Below are positions 33,055 through 41,702 of a stretch of 64,000 nucleotides of DNA, one piece after another. The number at the start of each line of letters is the position of its first letter. Within the stretch, counting starts at the first letter, position 1. This stretch comes from Arsukibacterium ikkense (GTDB lineage: Bacteria > Pseudomonadota > Gammaproteobacteria > Enterobacterales > Alteromonadaceae), in assembly GCF_000987775.1 (NCBI RefSeq), contig NZ_LAHO01000013.1, positions 62,001-126,000 on the forward strand. The letters run 5' to 3'. A program made the position numbers and the translations under genes. The notes below the pieces were generated by a model. The model was not told where the DNA came from, ran no database searches, and worked only from the letters and a program-made list of their open reading frames with translations.

Positions 33055-33118
33055 CCGCTAATACAGATTGCGGCCAGCTAAAAATGGTACCGCACCTGTC
33101 ATTGCAATTTGTATGTGG

Positions 33119-34090
33119 CTAAGGCGCAAGTATCCATGCCATGGCTTGCGCTAACACATTTTGCTGCGCAACATGCTCGTCGACCGCTACCTGTCCGCCA
33201 TAAGCATTGAGATGGCGATCTGCCATGGTGGCGGTGGTCAGCAACAGCTGGGCACCATCGGACAACTGAAAAGAACTGTTTGATGTTGATAAACCACAGC
33301 TGTCGCTACCAAATACTCGGCTATGCGCCAGCCCTTTTAACGCGATTAGCGCCGCTTCGCCTGAGCTGGCCACCTGGCGGCTGCTTAATACCGCAATTTT
33401 TTGCGCTGGCACTAACAGTTCGTAGTAGGGTTGGACGGTCACTATGGGGCTGGATATAAAGGCAACGCCATCTTCATAACCCCAGCTTGTTTGTACTTCA
33501 TCAGGGTTAATAAAATACCCGGCTATCCCATTGCCAAGCAGCGGGCCGAGGCCGGCAATCATCGGCCACATGTTGCCGCCTCTGTTATGGCGTAAGTCTA
33601 CGATCCAACCTCTGATCCCGGCATGATCCTGCTCACGGATACGTTGCTGGATGTTCGTCGCCAGGGCAGTGGCTTCGGCTGAGGTACCCGAAAAGCCGTC
33701 AACCCGGATGTAGCCAATATCTTCGTGCTCGGCAACATCACTAAGTACCGTTTCTATGCAAGAAACAGTAGAGGGATAAATGATGGCTGCGCCATTGGCG
33801 GGCCGGTAGAAGCTATGGTTGGTATCAATAATTTCCAGGGCCCGACGAATAGCCGGAAACGCCTGCGGGATGGTGCCGGCTGAATTGGCCAGGGTTTTTA
33901 CTTCACTTTCCAGCTGCGGCCAGTTCACCTGATAACGAGTAACGGCATTAGCCTGCAAAATACCAATAAACTCATCAAGATACTGTGTTACTGCTGCTTT
34001 ATTGCTTACGGAATCGTCAGAATCGCCGGAGCAGGATAACAGTAGTAACAGCGCTATGCAGAGTAACAATAGTTTTTTCGCCAGTATCAT
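33119..34090 (-). CDS. S41-family peptidase, lipoprotein
   Basis: The 323 residues start MILAKKLLLLCIALLLLLSCSG; the LLSC lipobox makes Cys20 the likely lipidation site. The chain has the C-terminal-processing-peptidase fold: GYIRVDGFSGTSAEATALATNI, IRGWIVDLRHNRGGNMWPMIAGL, and the SSRQVASSGEAALIALKGL segment with the catalytic Ser. No PDZ domain is seen, so it is of the shorter tricorn/interphotoreceptor-like type. The partner substrate is unknown. Confidence 0.8.
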   Translation of the reverse strand: MILAKKLLLLCIALLLLLSCSGDSDDSVSNKAAVTQYLDEFIGILQANAVTRYQVNWPQLESEVKTLANSAGTIPQAFPAIRRALEIIDTNHSFYRPANGAAIIYPSTVSCIETVLSDVAEHEDIGYIRVDGFSGTSAEATALATNIQQRIREQDHAGIRGWIVDLRHNRGGNMWPMIAGLGPLLGNGIAGYFINPDEVQTSWGYEDGVAFISSPIVTVQPYYELLVPAQKIAVLSSRQVASSGEAALIALKGLAHSRVFGSDSCGLSTSNSSFQLSDGAQLLLTTATMADRHLNAYGGQVAVDEHVAQQNVLAQAMAWILAP

Positions 34091-34151
34091 CAGGCTTGAT
34101 CCTTTTTGGGTGAGTACAAGTTAACAATGTTGATATTTATTGTGAAATTAT

Positions 34152-34772
34152 CTATTTATCGCCCAAAAGTAAACAATAGGTTGCGTTGTGCCTGTCGGTT
34201 GCGTTGTGCCTGTCCGCTGCAACATTGATAAGGCCAGTGCGCAGTGGTTTTTCCTGCAACACCACCTGTACCACCGCCACATCATCTTTAAAGGCACCAA
34301 TAAACCATGCCGCATAAAGCGCGCCCTGATCGCTGTCGCGCTTCACCACCAGGTAATAGGGATTACGGTGATAGTTGTAAACAGCATTTTCAGGTGACAG
34401 CGTATCACCCAGGGCTTTCGCTTGTCTGGCGCTGCCACATTGTTCAGTGTGACACTGGAAAAGTACCTGGAAACCGGCTTGCTCAGCAGCTGCAAGATAG
34501 TTTTGAAACAGTTGCAGGCTGGAGCTGTTGCTGATCATATAAAAATGCTGATGCAAGCTGCCAGCGGTAACCAGGCTGGCGTCTGTTGTCGCAACATCGG
34601 CTGTTAAGAATATGCGGTACTGCTCGTATTCCTGAGCCAGCGAAGAGCGCAGTTTGGCGTTGGGGTACGCACTGAATATCGGTGCCGCCTGGTTGGCCAT
34701 AGCGACTAAAGGCATTAGGCCCGCTAACCAGCCAAGGGTGAAAAATAAACAGCAAAGTAGGTTTTGTTTCAT
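34152..34772 (-). CDS. Secreted DUF4892-like protein
   Basis: The 206 residues have a signal peptide (MKQNLLCCLFFTLGWLAGLMPLVAMA). The mature part starts YPNAKLRSSLAQEYEQYRIFL and shows LHQHFYMISNSSSLQLFQNYLAAAEQAGFQVLFQCHTEQCG, which I associate with DUF4892 proteins. AAGGGACTTACC precedes the ATG at 34772. Near the C-terminus a 6-residue unit is duplicated (ADRHNA, TDRHNA), reflecting an 18-bp tandem repeat at about 34184-34220. Confidence 0.6.
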   Translation of the reverse strand: MKQNLLCCLFFTLGWLAGLMPLVAMANQAAPIFSAYPNAKLRSSLAQEYEQYRIFLTADVATTDASLVTAGSLHQHFYMISNSSSLQLFQNYLAAAEQAGFQVLFQCHTEQCGSARQAKALGDTLSPENAVYNYHRNPYYLVVKRDSDQGALYAAWFIGAFKDDVAVVQVVLQEKPLRTGLINVAADRHNATDRHNATYCLLLGDK

Positions 34773-34928
34773 GGTAAGTCCCTTTAAGGTTTGGCCATCA
34801 AACATTGGCCTGCACTGATAATGTTACTTTAATGTAATTTTCCGGCATTGCAAAGCCAAGCATTACAGTGGTTGGCAAATAGCGGCTGAGCTGAGACAAT
34901 CTGCCTTTATCTGGCCGCTGAGAGCATT

Positions 34929-35867
34929 ATGGAAGGCACACCCAAACAACCATCAAATTTATCGTTGTTACTGCAAAGTTTGCTGGATGAAGCGCAACAG
35001 TTACCTGACGCTGGCAAGGTGGCGGATTATATTCCGGCACTGGCTGCGGTGGCACCGGATCAGATTGGCCTGGCGGTCGCCACCATTGATGGTCAGGTGC
35101 ACAGTGCAGGTGATGCCGATACCGCCTTTTCCATTCAAAGCGTGTCGAAAATATTTGGTTTGGTGCAGGCGATGAACCGCAAAGGTGATAGCTTGTGGCA
35201 GCGGGTGCATATGGAGCCATCCGGCCAGCCGTTTAACTCTATTGTGCAGTTGGAATGGGAGCATGGCATTCCGCGTAACCCCTTTATTAACGCCGGTGCG
35301 CTGGTTGTTGCTGATATGTTGGTTAGCCATTATTCGGCCAGCAAAGCAGCAGCGCTGACCTTTATCCGCCGGCTGGCGCTGACTGAACAAATATGGGTAG
35401 ATAATGCGGTGTATCATTCCGAAAAAGAGCATGGTAACCGCAATGCAGCGCTGGCCTACCTGATGAAAAGCTTTGGCAATATTGAAGCGGAAGTGCCGGA
35501 TGTATTGGATCATTATTTTTATCAATGCTCGGTTGAAATGAGCTGTAAACAGCTGGCGCTGAGCCTGCTGTTTTTAGCCAACCGCGGTATACACCCGGTT
35601 AATGAGCAAAGCATCTGCAGCCGGCGCGATGCGCACCGGGTAAATGCCATTTTATCCACCAGTGGCATGTATGATCAATCTGGCGAATTTGCCTTTACCG
35701 TCGGTTTGCCCGCGAAAAGCGGTGTGGGTGGCGGTATCGCCGCCATAGTCCCCAACTATGGGGTAATTGCCGCCTGGAGCCCGAAGCTGAACAATTTTGG
35801 TAACTCGTGCCGTGGTATGCATATGATTACCCAGCTGGCCGGGCAACTGGGCTTATCGGTGTATTAA
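34929..35867 (+). CDS. glsA: Glutaminase
   Basis: Serine-dependent amidohydrolase converting glutamine to glutamate and ammonia. The 312 residues carry the SxxK catalytic motif in TAFSIQSVSKIFGLVQAM (Ser/Lys), then GIPRNPFINAGALVVADML, and C-terminal GMYDQSGEFAFTVGLPAKSGVGGGIAAI with the Gly-rich loop. It is full length and cytoplasmic. ATG start with no strong ribosome-binding site (GAGAGCATT). It is monocistronic. Confidence 0.93.
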   Translation: MEGTPKQPSNLSLLLQSLLDEAQQLPDAGKVADYIPALAAVAPDQIGLAVATIDGQVHSAGDADTAFSIQSVSKIFGLVQAMNRKGDSLWQRVHMEPSGQPFNSIVQLEWEHGIPRNPFINAGALVVADMLVSHYSASKAAALTFIRRLALTEQIWVDNAVYHSEKEHGNRNAALAYLMKSFGNIEAEVPDVLDHYFYQCSVEMSCKQLALSLLFLANRGIHPVNEQSICSRRDAHRVNAILSTSGMYDQSGEFAFTVGLPAKSGVGGGIAAIVPNYGVIAAWSPKLNNFGNSCRGMHMITQLAGQLGLSVY

Positions 35868-35923
35868 CCTTGCCGGCTAAGCTATGTTAAAACAACAGCG
35901 ATATTCACTACATTGAGGGACTC

Positions 35924-36829
35924 ATGTTAAAGCAATTACTTAGCACTGTTATTATTGGTTTATCACTGCTGCTGATGAGCTGTAAGCCGGTGCCGCAGCA
36001 AGCTGGGCAACAGCTGGCTATGCCGCCAACCGATGTTGGCGCTAGCCTGCAACAGGCTAAAGCTCAGGGCGCTGGCGAGCTTACTGTCTTGTATGTGGCG
36101 GCTGAGGGCTTTGCTTACACCAATAAGCAGCAGCAATTAACTGGCGTGACGGTAGAGATAATGCGTGATTTTGCTGCCTGGCTTAATGCTTCTGGGCAAC
36201 TGGCGGTAAGCCTGAATTTTGTAGAGGAAACCGACTGGACCCGCTTTTATCAGCGCATAGTGGCGGCCGATGGTGGGGTGTTTGGTCTGGGTAATGTTAC
36301 TATTACCGAGGCCAGGGCGCAGCAGCTGCAGTTTTCGCCGGCCTATTTAAATAATGTGGCCGTGCTGATTAGCCATGCTGACATCGCAGAACTTCAAAAC
36401 CTTGAGCAATTAGCAACCAGCTTTGCCGGCATGCAACCACTGGCATTTAGTGGCACTCTGCATGAAGTGCGGATCAGGGCATTGCGGGATCAATATCAGC
36501 CTGGCATAGAGATTGGCCGTACTGGTTCTAACCAGCAATTGCTGGAACTGGTGGCCTCCGGTGCCTGGTATAGCTATGTTGATGCCTATAACCTCTGGCG
36601 CGCTCAGCAACAAGGTATGCCACTACGCCACCACCCGGTAGCCAACGACAGCGGTGAAACTTTTGGTATTATTATGCCGCTGAATAACGATTGGGCAGGG
36701 TTAATGGCCGAGTTTTTTAATGCCGGCCAGGGTTATCGTAATACCGAGCGTTATCAGCAGATTTTACAGCAGCACCTTGGGGCAGAACTCACGGCGATAC
36801 TGGAGCAAGCCCGCTTAGCGCAGCCCTAA
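35924..36829 (+). CDS. Solute-binding lipoprotein, family 3-like
   Basis: The 301 residues begin MLKQLLSTVIIGLSLLLMSCKP with a clear lipobox (LMSC). The rest has the two-lobe SBP_bac_3 layout: ELTVLYVAAEGFAYTNKQQQLTGVTVEIMRDFA, then VEETDWTRFYQRIVAADGGVFGLGNVTITEARAQQLQFSPAYL and a C-terminal EFFNAGQGYRNTERYQQIL. It is an outer- or inner-membrane-anchored sensor or binding protein with no transporter beside it. GAGGGACTC precedes the ATG. Confidence 0.75.
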   Translation: MLKQLLSTVIIGLSLLLMSCKPVPQQAGQQLAMPPTDVGASLQQAKAQGAGELTVLYVAAEGFAYTNKQQQLTGVTVEIMRDFAAWLNASGQLAVSLNFVEETDWTRFYQRIVAADGGVFGLGNVTITEARAQQLQFSPAYLNNVAVLISHADIAELQNLEQLATSFAGMQPLAFSGTLHEVRIRALRDQYQPGIEIGRTGSNQQLLELVASGAWYSYVDAYNLWRAQQQGMPLRHHPVANDSGETFGIIMPLNNDWAGLMAEFFNAGQGYRNTERYQQILQQHLGAELTAILEQARLAQP

Positions 36830-36837
36830 GCCAAGTG

Positions 36838-37092
36838 TTAACGTTTATACTGCGTTGGGCAATAAGCCCGGTTTATTTCCGGGCTGCGTATTTTAAGATG
36901 TTTAGTGGCGCGGCCGCTGACCCGGGCTCGCCATAGCCGGAACGAGCCGGGCTTGAGTTCGCGGCGCATTAATTTAATCACTGCTGGTTCAGTTAAGCCA
37001 TACAACTGCTCAATAGCTTCAAACGGCGTTCTGTCTTCCCAGGCCATTTCAATGACTCTTGATAAGTCAGCGGCATTGAGGGTGATGCTCAT
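36838..37092 (-). CDS. TIGR03643/DUF2805 family protein
   Basis: The 84 residues (MSITLNAADLSRVIEMAWEDRTPFEAIEQLYGLTEPAVIKLMRRELKPGSFRLWRARVSGRATKH) match the small TIGR03643 family, with a helix-turn-helix-like middle and the conserved SFRLWRxRVxGRxTKH. The ATG overlaps the stop of the bicupin gene by four bases (ATGA region), so both are co-translated. Function unknown. Confidence 0.8.
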   Translation of the reverse strand: MSITLNAADLSRVIEMAWEDRTPFEAIEQLYGLTEPAVIKLMRRELKPGSFRLWRARVSGRATKHLKIRSPEINRAYCPTQYKR

Positions 37093-37796
37093 ATTGAGTT
37101 AGCCTGCTCAGAGGTTATAAATTTATCGCCCAGCAAACCAGCGCCTAAATGCCCCACCTTCACATAAATAAGCGCGCCCTCTGCGCCTGTAAAGGGTGCA
37201 TGTTGACTGTAGCGCGGGCTTCGCAGCCAGCTGCCTGCCGGGTACTGGCCCTGCTCGTCACAAAACAGGCCCTCCAATACCAGTATTTCTTCACCGCCAA
37301 CATGGGTATGGCGGTTAAACTGGGTGTGCGGTGCCCAACGTACCAGTGCGGTACTCACGCCATCGTGCTCATGTAGCGGCAATACCGACAAGCCTGGCAC
37401 CAGGCCAGGCCGCCATTGTTGCTGTCGGGTATTTAACACCAGCTGCTGCTGATCTGTGGCGGCAAACTGCCAGAGTTTCACCAGTAAGGTGCAGCCGTTT
37501 GCTGAAAAGGGTTGATGCGATGTGCCGGGTGGATTTCTAAGATAAGTGCCGGCCGGGTAGTCGCCATGCTCATCACTGAAGATACCTTCCAGTACCAGTA
37601 TTTCTTCGCCACCATCATGGGTGTGGCCGCTGTAGCCGCTACCGGCAGCATAACGTACGATACTGGTGGCACGCGCCACTTCGCCGCCGGCTCTGTCCAG
37701 CATCATGCGGCTGACCCCGGCTAACGGTGAATCAATAAATGTGTACGCAGCAGGCAGTATCAGTGCCCGCTGGCTAAAGTCGCTGTTTAACTGCAT
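37089..37796 (-). CDS. Double-cupin protein (ChrR-like cupins)
   Basis: The 235 residues contain two cupin domains, each with metal-binding His/Glu: SGHTHDGGEEILVLEGIF (about 55-75) and FNRHTHVGGEEILVLEGLF (about 165-185), each followed by YPAGTYLRNP or YPAGSWLRSP. This resembles the C-terminal cupin of the anti-sigma factor ChrR, without the zinc-binding N-terminal domain. It may be a metal-dependent dioxygenase or sensor. It is the first gene of a two-gene unit with the TIGR03643 gene. Confidence 0.8.
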   Translation of the reverse strand: MQLNSDFSQRALILPAAYTFIDSPLAGVSRMMLDRAGGEVARATSIVRYAAGSGYSGHTHDGGEEILVLEGIFSDEHGDYPAGTYLRNPPGTSHQPFSANGCTLLVKLWQFAATDQQQLVLNTRQQQWRPGLVPGLSVLPLHEHDGVSTALVRWAPHTQFNRHTHVGGEEILVLEGLFCDEQGQYPAGSWLRSPRYSQHAPFTGAEGALIYVKVGHLGAGLLGDKFITSEQANSI

Positions 37797-37809
37797 TAGC
37801 CCTTAACCC

Positions 37810-38181
37810 TTAACCAAAGTGGCAGAAGCACAGCTTATTGCCATCAGCGTCTTTGATATAGGCACCGTAAAACTTACCGGCAATGCGCTGACCCGGTGCG
37901 CCATCACAGCTGGCACCAAGGGCAATGGCTTTGTGATAAAGGGCATCAACCTTTTCTTTAGAGCCTGGCTGAAACGACACCATATTACCATTGCCCGGGT
38001 TAGCGGCTTGCTGGTTAAACGGCTCGCACACTGCCAACATCGGCTGCGCCATGCTTTTCCCAAAAAAGGCAATGCGACCCATATCCAGCAGGTTTTTACC
38101 GCCGAGCTCTGCCAGCAATTCGCCATAAAATGCTTTAGCGCTGGTTAAGTTATTTACACCTAAGGTTACATAGCTGATCAT
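37810..38181 (-). CDS. VOC-family (glyoxalase-like) protein
   Basis: The 123 residues have the paired beta-alpha-beta-beta-beta fold of the vicinal oxygen chelate family: MISYVTLGVNNLTSAKAFYGELL at the start and GKFYGAYIKDADGNKLCFCHFG at the end, where DPDGN is common. The N-terminal metal His is absent (VTLG), so metal binding may be altered. It lies 13 bp upstream of the bicupin gene in the same direction. Confidence 0.85.
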   Translation of the reverse strand: MISYVTLGVNNLTSAKAFYGELLAELGGKNLLDMGRIAFFGKSMAQPMLAVCEPFNQQAANPGNGNMVSFQPGSKEKVDALYHKAIALGASCDGAPGQRIAGKFYGAYIKDADGNKLCFCHFG

Positions 38182-38263
38182 CAGAATACTCCGGTTACTT
38201 ACTCACAATTACATTGAGCAAAGTATACGCAGAACAAGCCTAACCAGAGCACTAGTTTTTACT

Positions 38264-38632
38264 TTAATTCATGGTTTTCACTATCAACACATCACAGGGC
38301 GTATGCCGGGTTAAATAGTGCGCTGTATCACCAAACAGCACAGAACTGATATTGCGTTGATGGCTGTTGCCAATGATGGCCAGCTGGCATTGGAAATGCT
38401 GCACGGCCTTTGGTACTTCGTCATTGGGCAGGCCTCCACTCAGATGAACATCGTCTGCAGCCAGGTGATAGGCTTCGATATAAGGTGTCAGTTTTTCGGT
38501 GTGTTGCTGCTGGATGTTGGTCAATGGCGTAAAGCCGTTGTTGATTTAATGGGGAATTTTCATGCTGTAATCGTCAGTCTGATAGCTATTTAGCACGTGC
38601 AGGTGCTGAGTGCCTTGCAGCGACATTTGTTC
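38264..38632 (-). pseudogene. Decayed universal stress protein (UspE-like) C-terminal part
   Basis: The intact part (38264-38524) reads HLAADDVHLSGGLPNDEVPKAVQHFQCQLAIIGNSH and ISSVLFGDTAHYLTRHTPCDVLIVK, the ATP-binding end of a Usp domain. The same frame continues upstream through an in-frame TAA to EQMSLQGTQHLHVLNSYQTDDYS, the beta-1/2 part. The first Usp domain is not recognisable. Only the last domain remains, with a stop codon in it, so this is a pseudogene. Confidence 0.65.
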
Positions 38633-38846
38633 ACCAATCGTCAGGATATTATGGTACAGATCATACTGCAGTTACGCCGCGAAAGTGTTGGCCAACACCC
38701 AGATTCGATCGATACCCTGGCCGGGCCGTTCCCGGCAATAAAAAGTAGCAATTTGCAACTGGCCACCATTGCACTGCAACAGCAGGGCGCAAGGCGGCAA
38801 GACGACTCTGTACCTTAACCATGCAATCATGCTGTAAAATTAATTG

Positions 38847-39536
38847 TTAGTGAGCAAAGTAACTTAGCTGTTCGCTGCTGGCATACCGGTTCAGCGTTTC
38901 AGTAATATAGACCTTATGTGGTGATTGCTCTGAAATAACATAGTAGGCATCAATATGTTCCAGTACCTTATACTGGTAATGTTTTTCAAAAGACAGTTTG
39001 TGTTGTTGCAAATAATGATCAAAGGGGGCCTGGTAAGTCAGAAGAGCGGTGCTGCGGTCTCTTACAAACATTTCTACCGCGCTAATACTGTCTGGTAAGT
39101 CAATGAAACTAAAACCCTTAGCTGCCATAACCTCACGTTGGCCGTGATAATCAAAGCCACGAATGGCAGCAATAGTGGGTTTATCTGGTGCTGCAGCAGA
39201 ACTGTTGGACAGTAAGATTAATGACAGCTGTGCAAAGGGCGTTTGAATAAAACTAATATTTGCCGGTAGAGCCTGGGTGTGTTTGATATTGATGGTTAGG
39301 TCTACCTCACCATTTTGTAGCATTTTATATAAGCGGGCCGGTGGCGCGCATACCGTAGTAAGCCTGATATTCCCTTGTTGCAGGATATTGCGGGTTAATT
39401 CTACAGCTTCGCCGCCGCAATTATCATTATCGGTCATCACGAAATAGGGTGGAAAATTATGTACTCCCAGGCGAATTTCAAAGTCTGCATTAGCCTGTAC
39501 ACTCAGAGATAGCAGCAGAAGCAGTAATGTACGCAT
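38847..39536 (-). CDS. Periplasmic solute-binding protein, family 3-like
   Basis: The 229 residues start MRTLLLLLLSLSVQANA (signal peptide). The mature part reads FEIRLGVHNFPPYFVMTDNDNCGGEAVELTRNIL, then LYKMLQNGEVDLTINIKHTQALPANISFIQTPFAQ, the two-lobe SBP_bac_3 pattern. The ATG at 39536 gives a better leader than the upstream one at 39566. It follows the sensor kinase by 90 bp in the same direction and may be separately transcribed. Confidence 0.7.
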   Translation of the reverse strand: MRTLLLLLLSLSVQANADFEIRLGVHNFPPYFVMTDNDNCGGEAVELTRNILQQGNIRLTTVCAPPARLYKMLQNGEVDLTINIKHTQALPANISFIQTPFAQLSLILLSNSSAAAPDKPTIAAIRGFDYHGQREVMAAKGFSFIDLPDSISAVEMFVRDRSTALLTYQAPFDHYLQQHKLSFEKHYQYKVLEHIDAYYVISEQSPHKVYITETLNRYASSEQLSYFAH

Positions 39537-39625
39537 AATTAGCCTTGCTAAACAATCTATCTTCATACTACCGCAAAGCGCCCGGTTAACAATGTGGCAG
39601 CGGAAATTATACCACTGGTCGGAGT

Positions 39626-41029
39626 TTAGCGGTGGTTTTCCCCCGGCGCTGCTGCAGGCAGCGTAAGCGTAACATCCAGGCCACCGGCGCTATTTCGTTT
39701 AAAACTCAACTGACCATGGTGCAAGGCAACAATGTGTTTAACAATGGATAAACCTAATCCGGCGCCGTCAGAGTTCTGATGTTGTTGATGGCGGTAAAAG
39801 CGGTCTCCCAACCGGCTGATATCAGGTTCAACTGCACCACCGTTGCTGATGCGGATAGTGGTTATCTCTGCATTTTGTTGCGTGGTTACCTGCACCACAC
39901 CGTCCGTAACAGAATATTTAGCCGCGTTGTCTAACACATTACGCAGCACACTTTGCAACAAGGTACTGTCACCGTAGACCTCACAACTATTATCCAGCTC
40001 CAACTGCCAGTTCACTTTATCCAGCAACTTTATTGGCAGCTGTGACAGGCTTTGATGTAACAGCGGTGTGAGTGCCACTATAGCGCAGTTTATCTGCCGC
40101 AAGTGGTCCAGTCGGGCGATAGACAGCAGCTGATCGACCAGATGCGACATCCGCTTACTGCCTTCTGTGATGGCGTTGATTGCTTCAGCTATCTCAACTG
40201 GATCTTTGGCACTACTCAGGTTTTGTGCGTGCAACTGCAAAATGCTTAACGGTGTGCGTAGTTCATGTGAGGCATCTGCGACGAAACGTTTTTCCTGTTG
40301 TAAATAGCGGCGGATCCGTTGCAGCAGGCTATTAATTGCGCCTTGGATAGGTTGCAATTCGCTTGGCAGCGCCAGTTGTATTTCATGCAGTTGCTCAGGT
40401 GTTTTATTTGCAACCTGTTGCTGCAACTGATTCAGCGGTCGTAGTACCAGTTTAATAACCAGATAAATTAGCAGGCTAAGCGGTAACATCATAAACAGGA
40501 TAGGCCGCACCTGCGCCTGGGCAATGTGGGCGCCCAGCTCTTCGCGGATATCTTCACGTTGGGCAGTAAACACCCATAAATTATGTTCGGGCACAAAATA
40601 GCTAAAGGTTACCCACAAGGTGCCGTGCTCGGTGATTTCATGGTAGCCGGCCTCACGCTTTGGCGTTGGAAACTGCAACGCATTTTCCGATAGCATAATC
40701 AGCTTGTCACCCTGCTGGGCCTGAAAAGCAATTTTGCCCTCGTACTTATGGCCATCGAGCAACCGCTCTTGCTGGGCGCTTAGTGCTTCACCCATTTCGG
40801 TAATATGTGGCACCGCGATTACCAGCGGTTCGGTATTGGTTTGTGGTAAAGGGTTGCTGCTTAGCAACAGGCTGATTAACTTGGCACTGCGTGCCAGTTC
40901 GGCATCATAAATTTCATCCAGTTCGTGCAGCGCATCATGGTAAGATATCCAGGCATTTAAGCTCAGGGTTCCCAGCATCAACAGATTAATTCCCAATAAC
41001 AGATAAAACTTAATACTGTTAATGGCCAT
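39626..41029 (-). CDS. Sensor histidine kinase (PmrB/QseC type)
   Basis: Membrane sensor that phosphorylates the adjacent OmpR-type regulator. The 467 residues have a first TM segment (about 6-28), a periplasmic sensor loop (about 30-170), a second TM (RPILFMMLPLSLLIYLVIKLVL) and a HAMP-like linker. The HisKA box follows with catalytic His in RFVADASHELRTPLSILQLHAQN, then the HATPase domain with N box (VLRNVLDNAAKYS) and G boxes (GDRFYRHQ, GAGLGLSIVKHIVALH). Start overlaps the regulator stop by 11 bp. The gene order eptA, regulator, sensor fits PmrAB-type control of lipid A modification. Confidence 0.88.
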   Translation of the reverse strand: MAINSIKFYLLLGINLLMLGTLSLNAWISYHDALHELDEIYDAELARSAKLISLLLSSNPLPQTNTEPLVIAVPHITEMGEALSAQQERLLDGHKYEGKIAFQAQQGDKLIMLSENALQFPTPKREAGYHEITEHGTLWVTFSYFVPEHNLWVFTAQREDIREELGAHIAQAQVRPILFMMLPLSLLIYLVIKLVLRPLNQLQQQVANKTPEQLHEIQLALPSELQPIQGAINSLLQRIRRYLQQEKRFVADASHELRTPLSILQLHAQNLSSAKDPVEIAEAINAITEGSKRMSHLVDQLLSIARLDHLRQINCAIVALTPLLHQSLSQLPIKLLDKVNWQLELDNSCEVYGDSTLLQSVLRNVLDNAAKYSVTDGVVQVTTQQNAEITTIRISNGGAVEPDISRLGDRFYRHQQHQNSDGAGLGLSIVKHIVALHHGQLSFKRNSAGGLDVTLTLPAAAPGENHR

Positions 41030-41687
41030 ACTGAGTTACCAACATATAGCCCACCCCACGTACTGTTTTAATCACATCGGCTGAGAGTTTTTTGCGCAAA
41101 TTGTGAATGTGCACTTCGATAGCGTTGCTTTCATTGTCTCCATCCCAACCGTAGCTCAGTTCTTCCAGTTGTTGGCGCGATAAAATCCGATCGGGCTTAA
41201 GCATAAATTCTTTCAGCAGCATAAATTCGCGCAGGGTCAGGTTGACATCCTGCTGCTGAAACTGACAATGGTGGTTTTGCAGGTTCAGGCTGATGCCAGC
41301 CAATTGCAGGTTGTCATCTGTGCGCTGCTGCTGGCGGCGGCAAAGTACCCTGATCCGCGCCTCCAGTTCCAATACGTCTATCGGCTTAACCAGGTAGTCA
41401 TCAGCGCCGCTGTTCAGGGCGGTAAGCTTGGTTTCCAGCTGGCTTTGTGCGGTAAGTACCAAAATGGGCATCGTTACGCCACCGTGGCGTAGCTGCCGGA
41501 TAATGTCCAGCGCAAAGCCATCCGGCAGGCCCAAATCGAGGATCATCAGCTCAAAGCTGCTGCCCTGTGCCGCCAGCAGTGCTTGGCTGCCTGTGGTACA
41601 CAATTCCGGCTGATAGCCCATTCGCTTCAAACGGGTAATCATGCCCTTGGCCAGCAGTTCATCATCTTCTACCAGTAAAATACGCAT
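41019..41687 (-). CDS. OmpR-family response regulator (PmrA/QseB type)
   Basis: The 222 residues have a receiver domain with acidic pocket DDE (VEDDELL), phospho-acceptor Asp in ELMILDLGLPDG, and Lys in DYLVKPIDVLELEARI. A winged-helix output domain follows (LTLREFMLLKEFMLKPDRILSRQQLEELSYGW, ending IKTVRGVGYMLV). It is 15 bp downstream of eptA. Three PmrA-type direct repeats (TTAAG-N5-CTTAAG) in the neighbourhood make it the likely binding factor. Confidence 0.9.
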   Translation of the reverse strand: MRILLVEDDELLAKGMITRLKRMGYQPELCTTGSQALLAAQGSSFELMILDLGLPDGFALDIIRQLRHGGVTMPILVLTAQSQLETKLTALNSGADDYLVKPIDVLELEARIRVLCRRQQQRTDDNLQLAGISLNLQNHHCQFQQQDVNLTLREFMLLKEFMLKPDRILSRQQLEELSYGWDGDNESNAIEVHIHNLRKKLSADVIKTVRGVGYMLVTQYGH

Positions 41688-41702
41688 CAGATTGTTCTTC
41701 TT

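Noticed and set aside
12404..34000. Chromosomal integron hypothesis for the run of small cassettes
   Set aside because: Genes are in both orientations, no IntI is present, and no attC-like GTTRRRY/RYYYAAC pairs with long palindromes were recognised between genes.
38597..38818. Plus-strand frame of 73 codons beside the Usp remnant
   Set aside because: It is antisense to the decayed Usp sequence and has no ribosome-binding site or family pattern.
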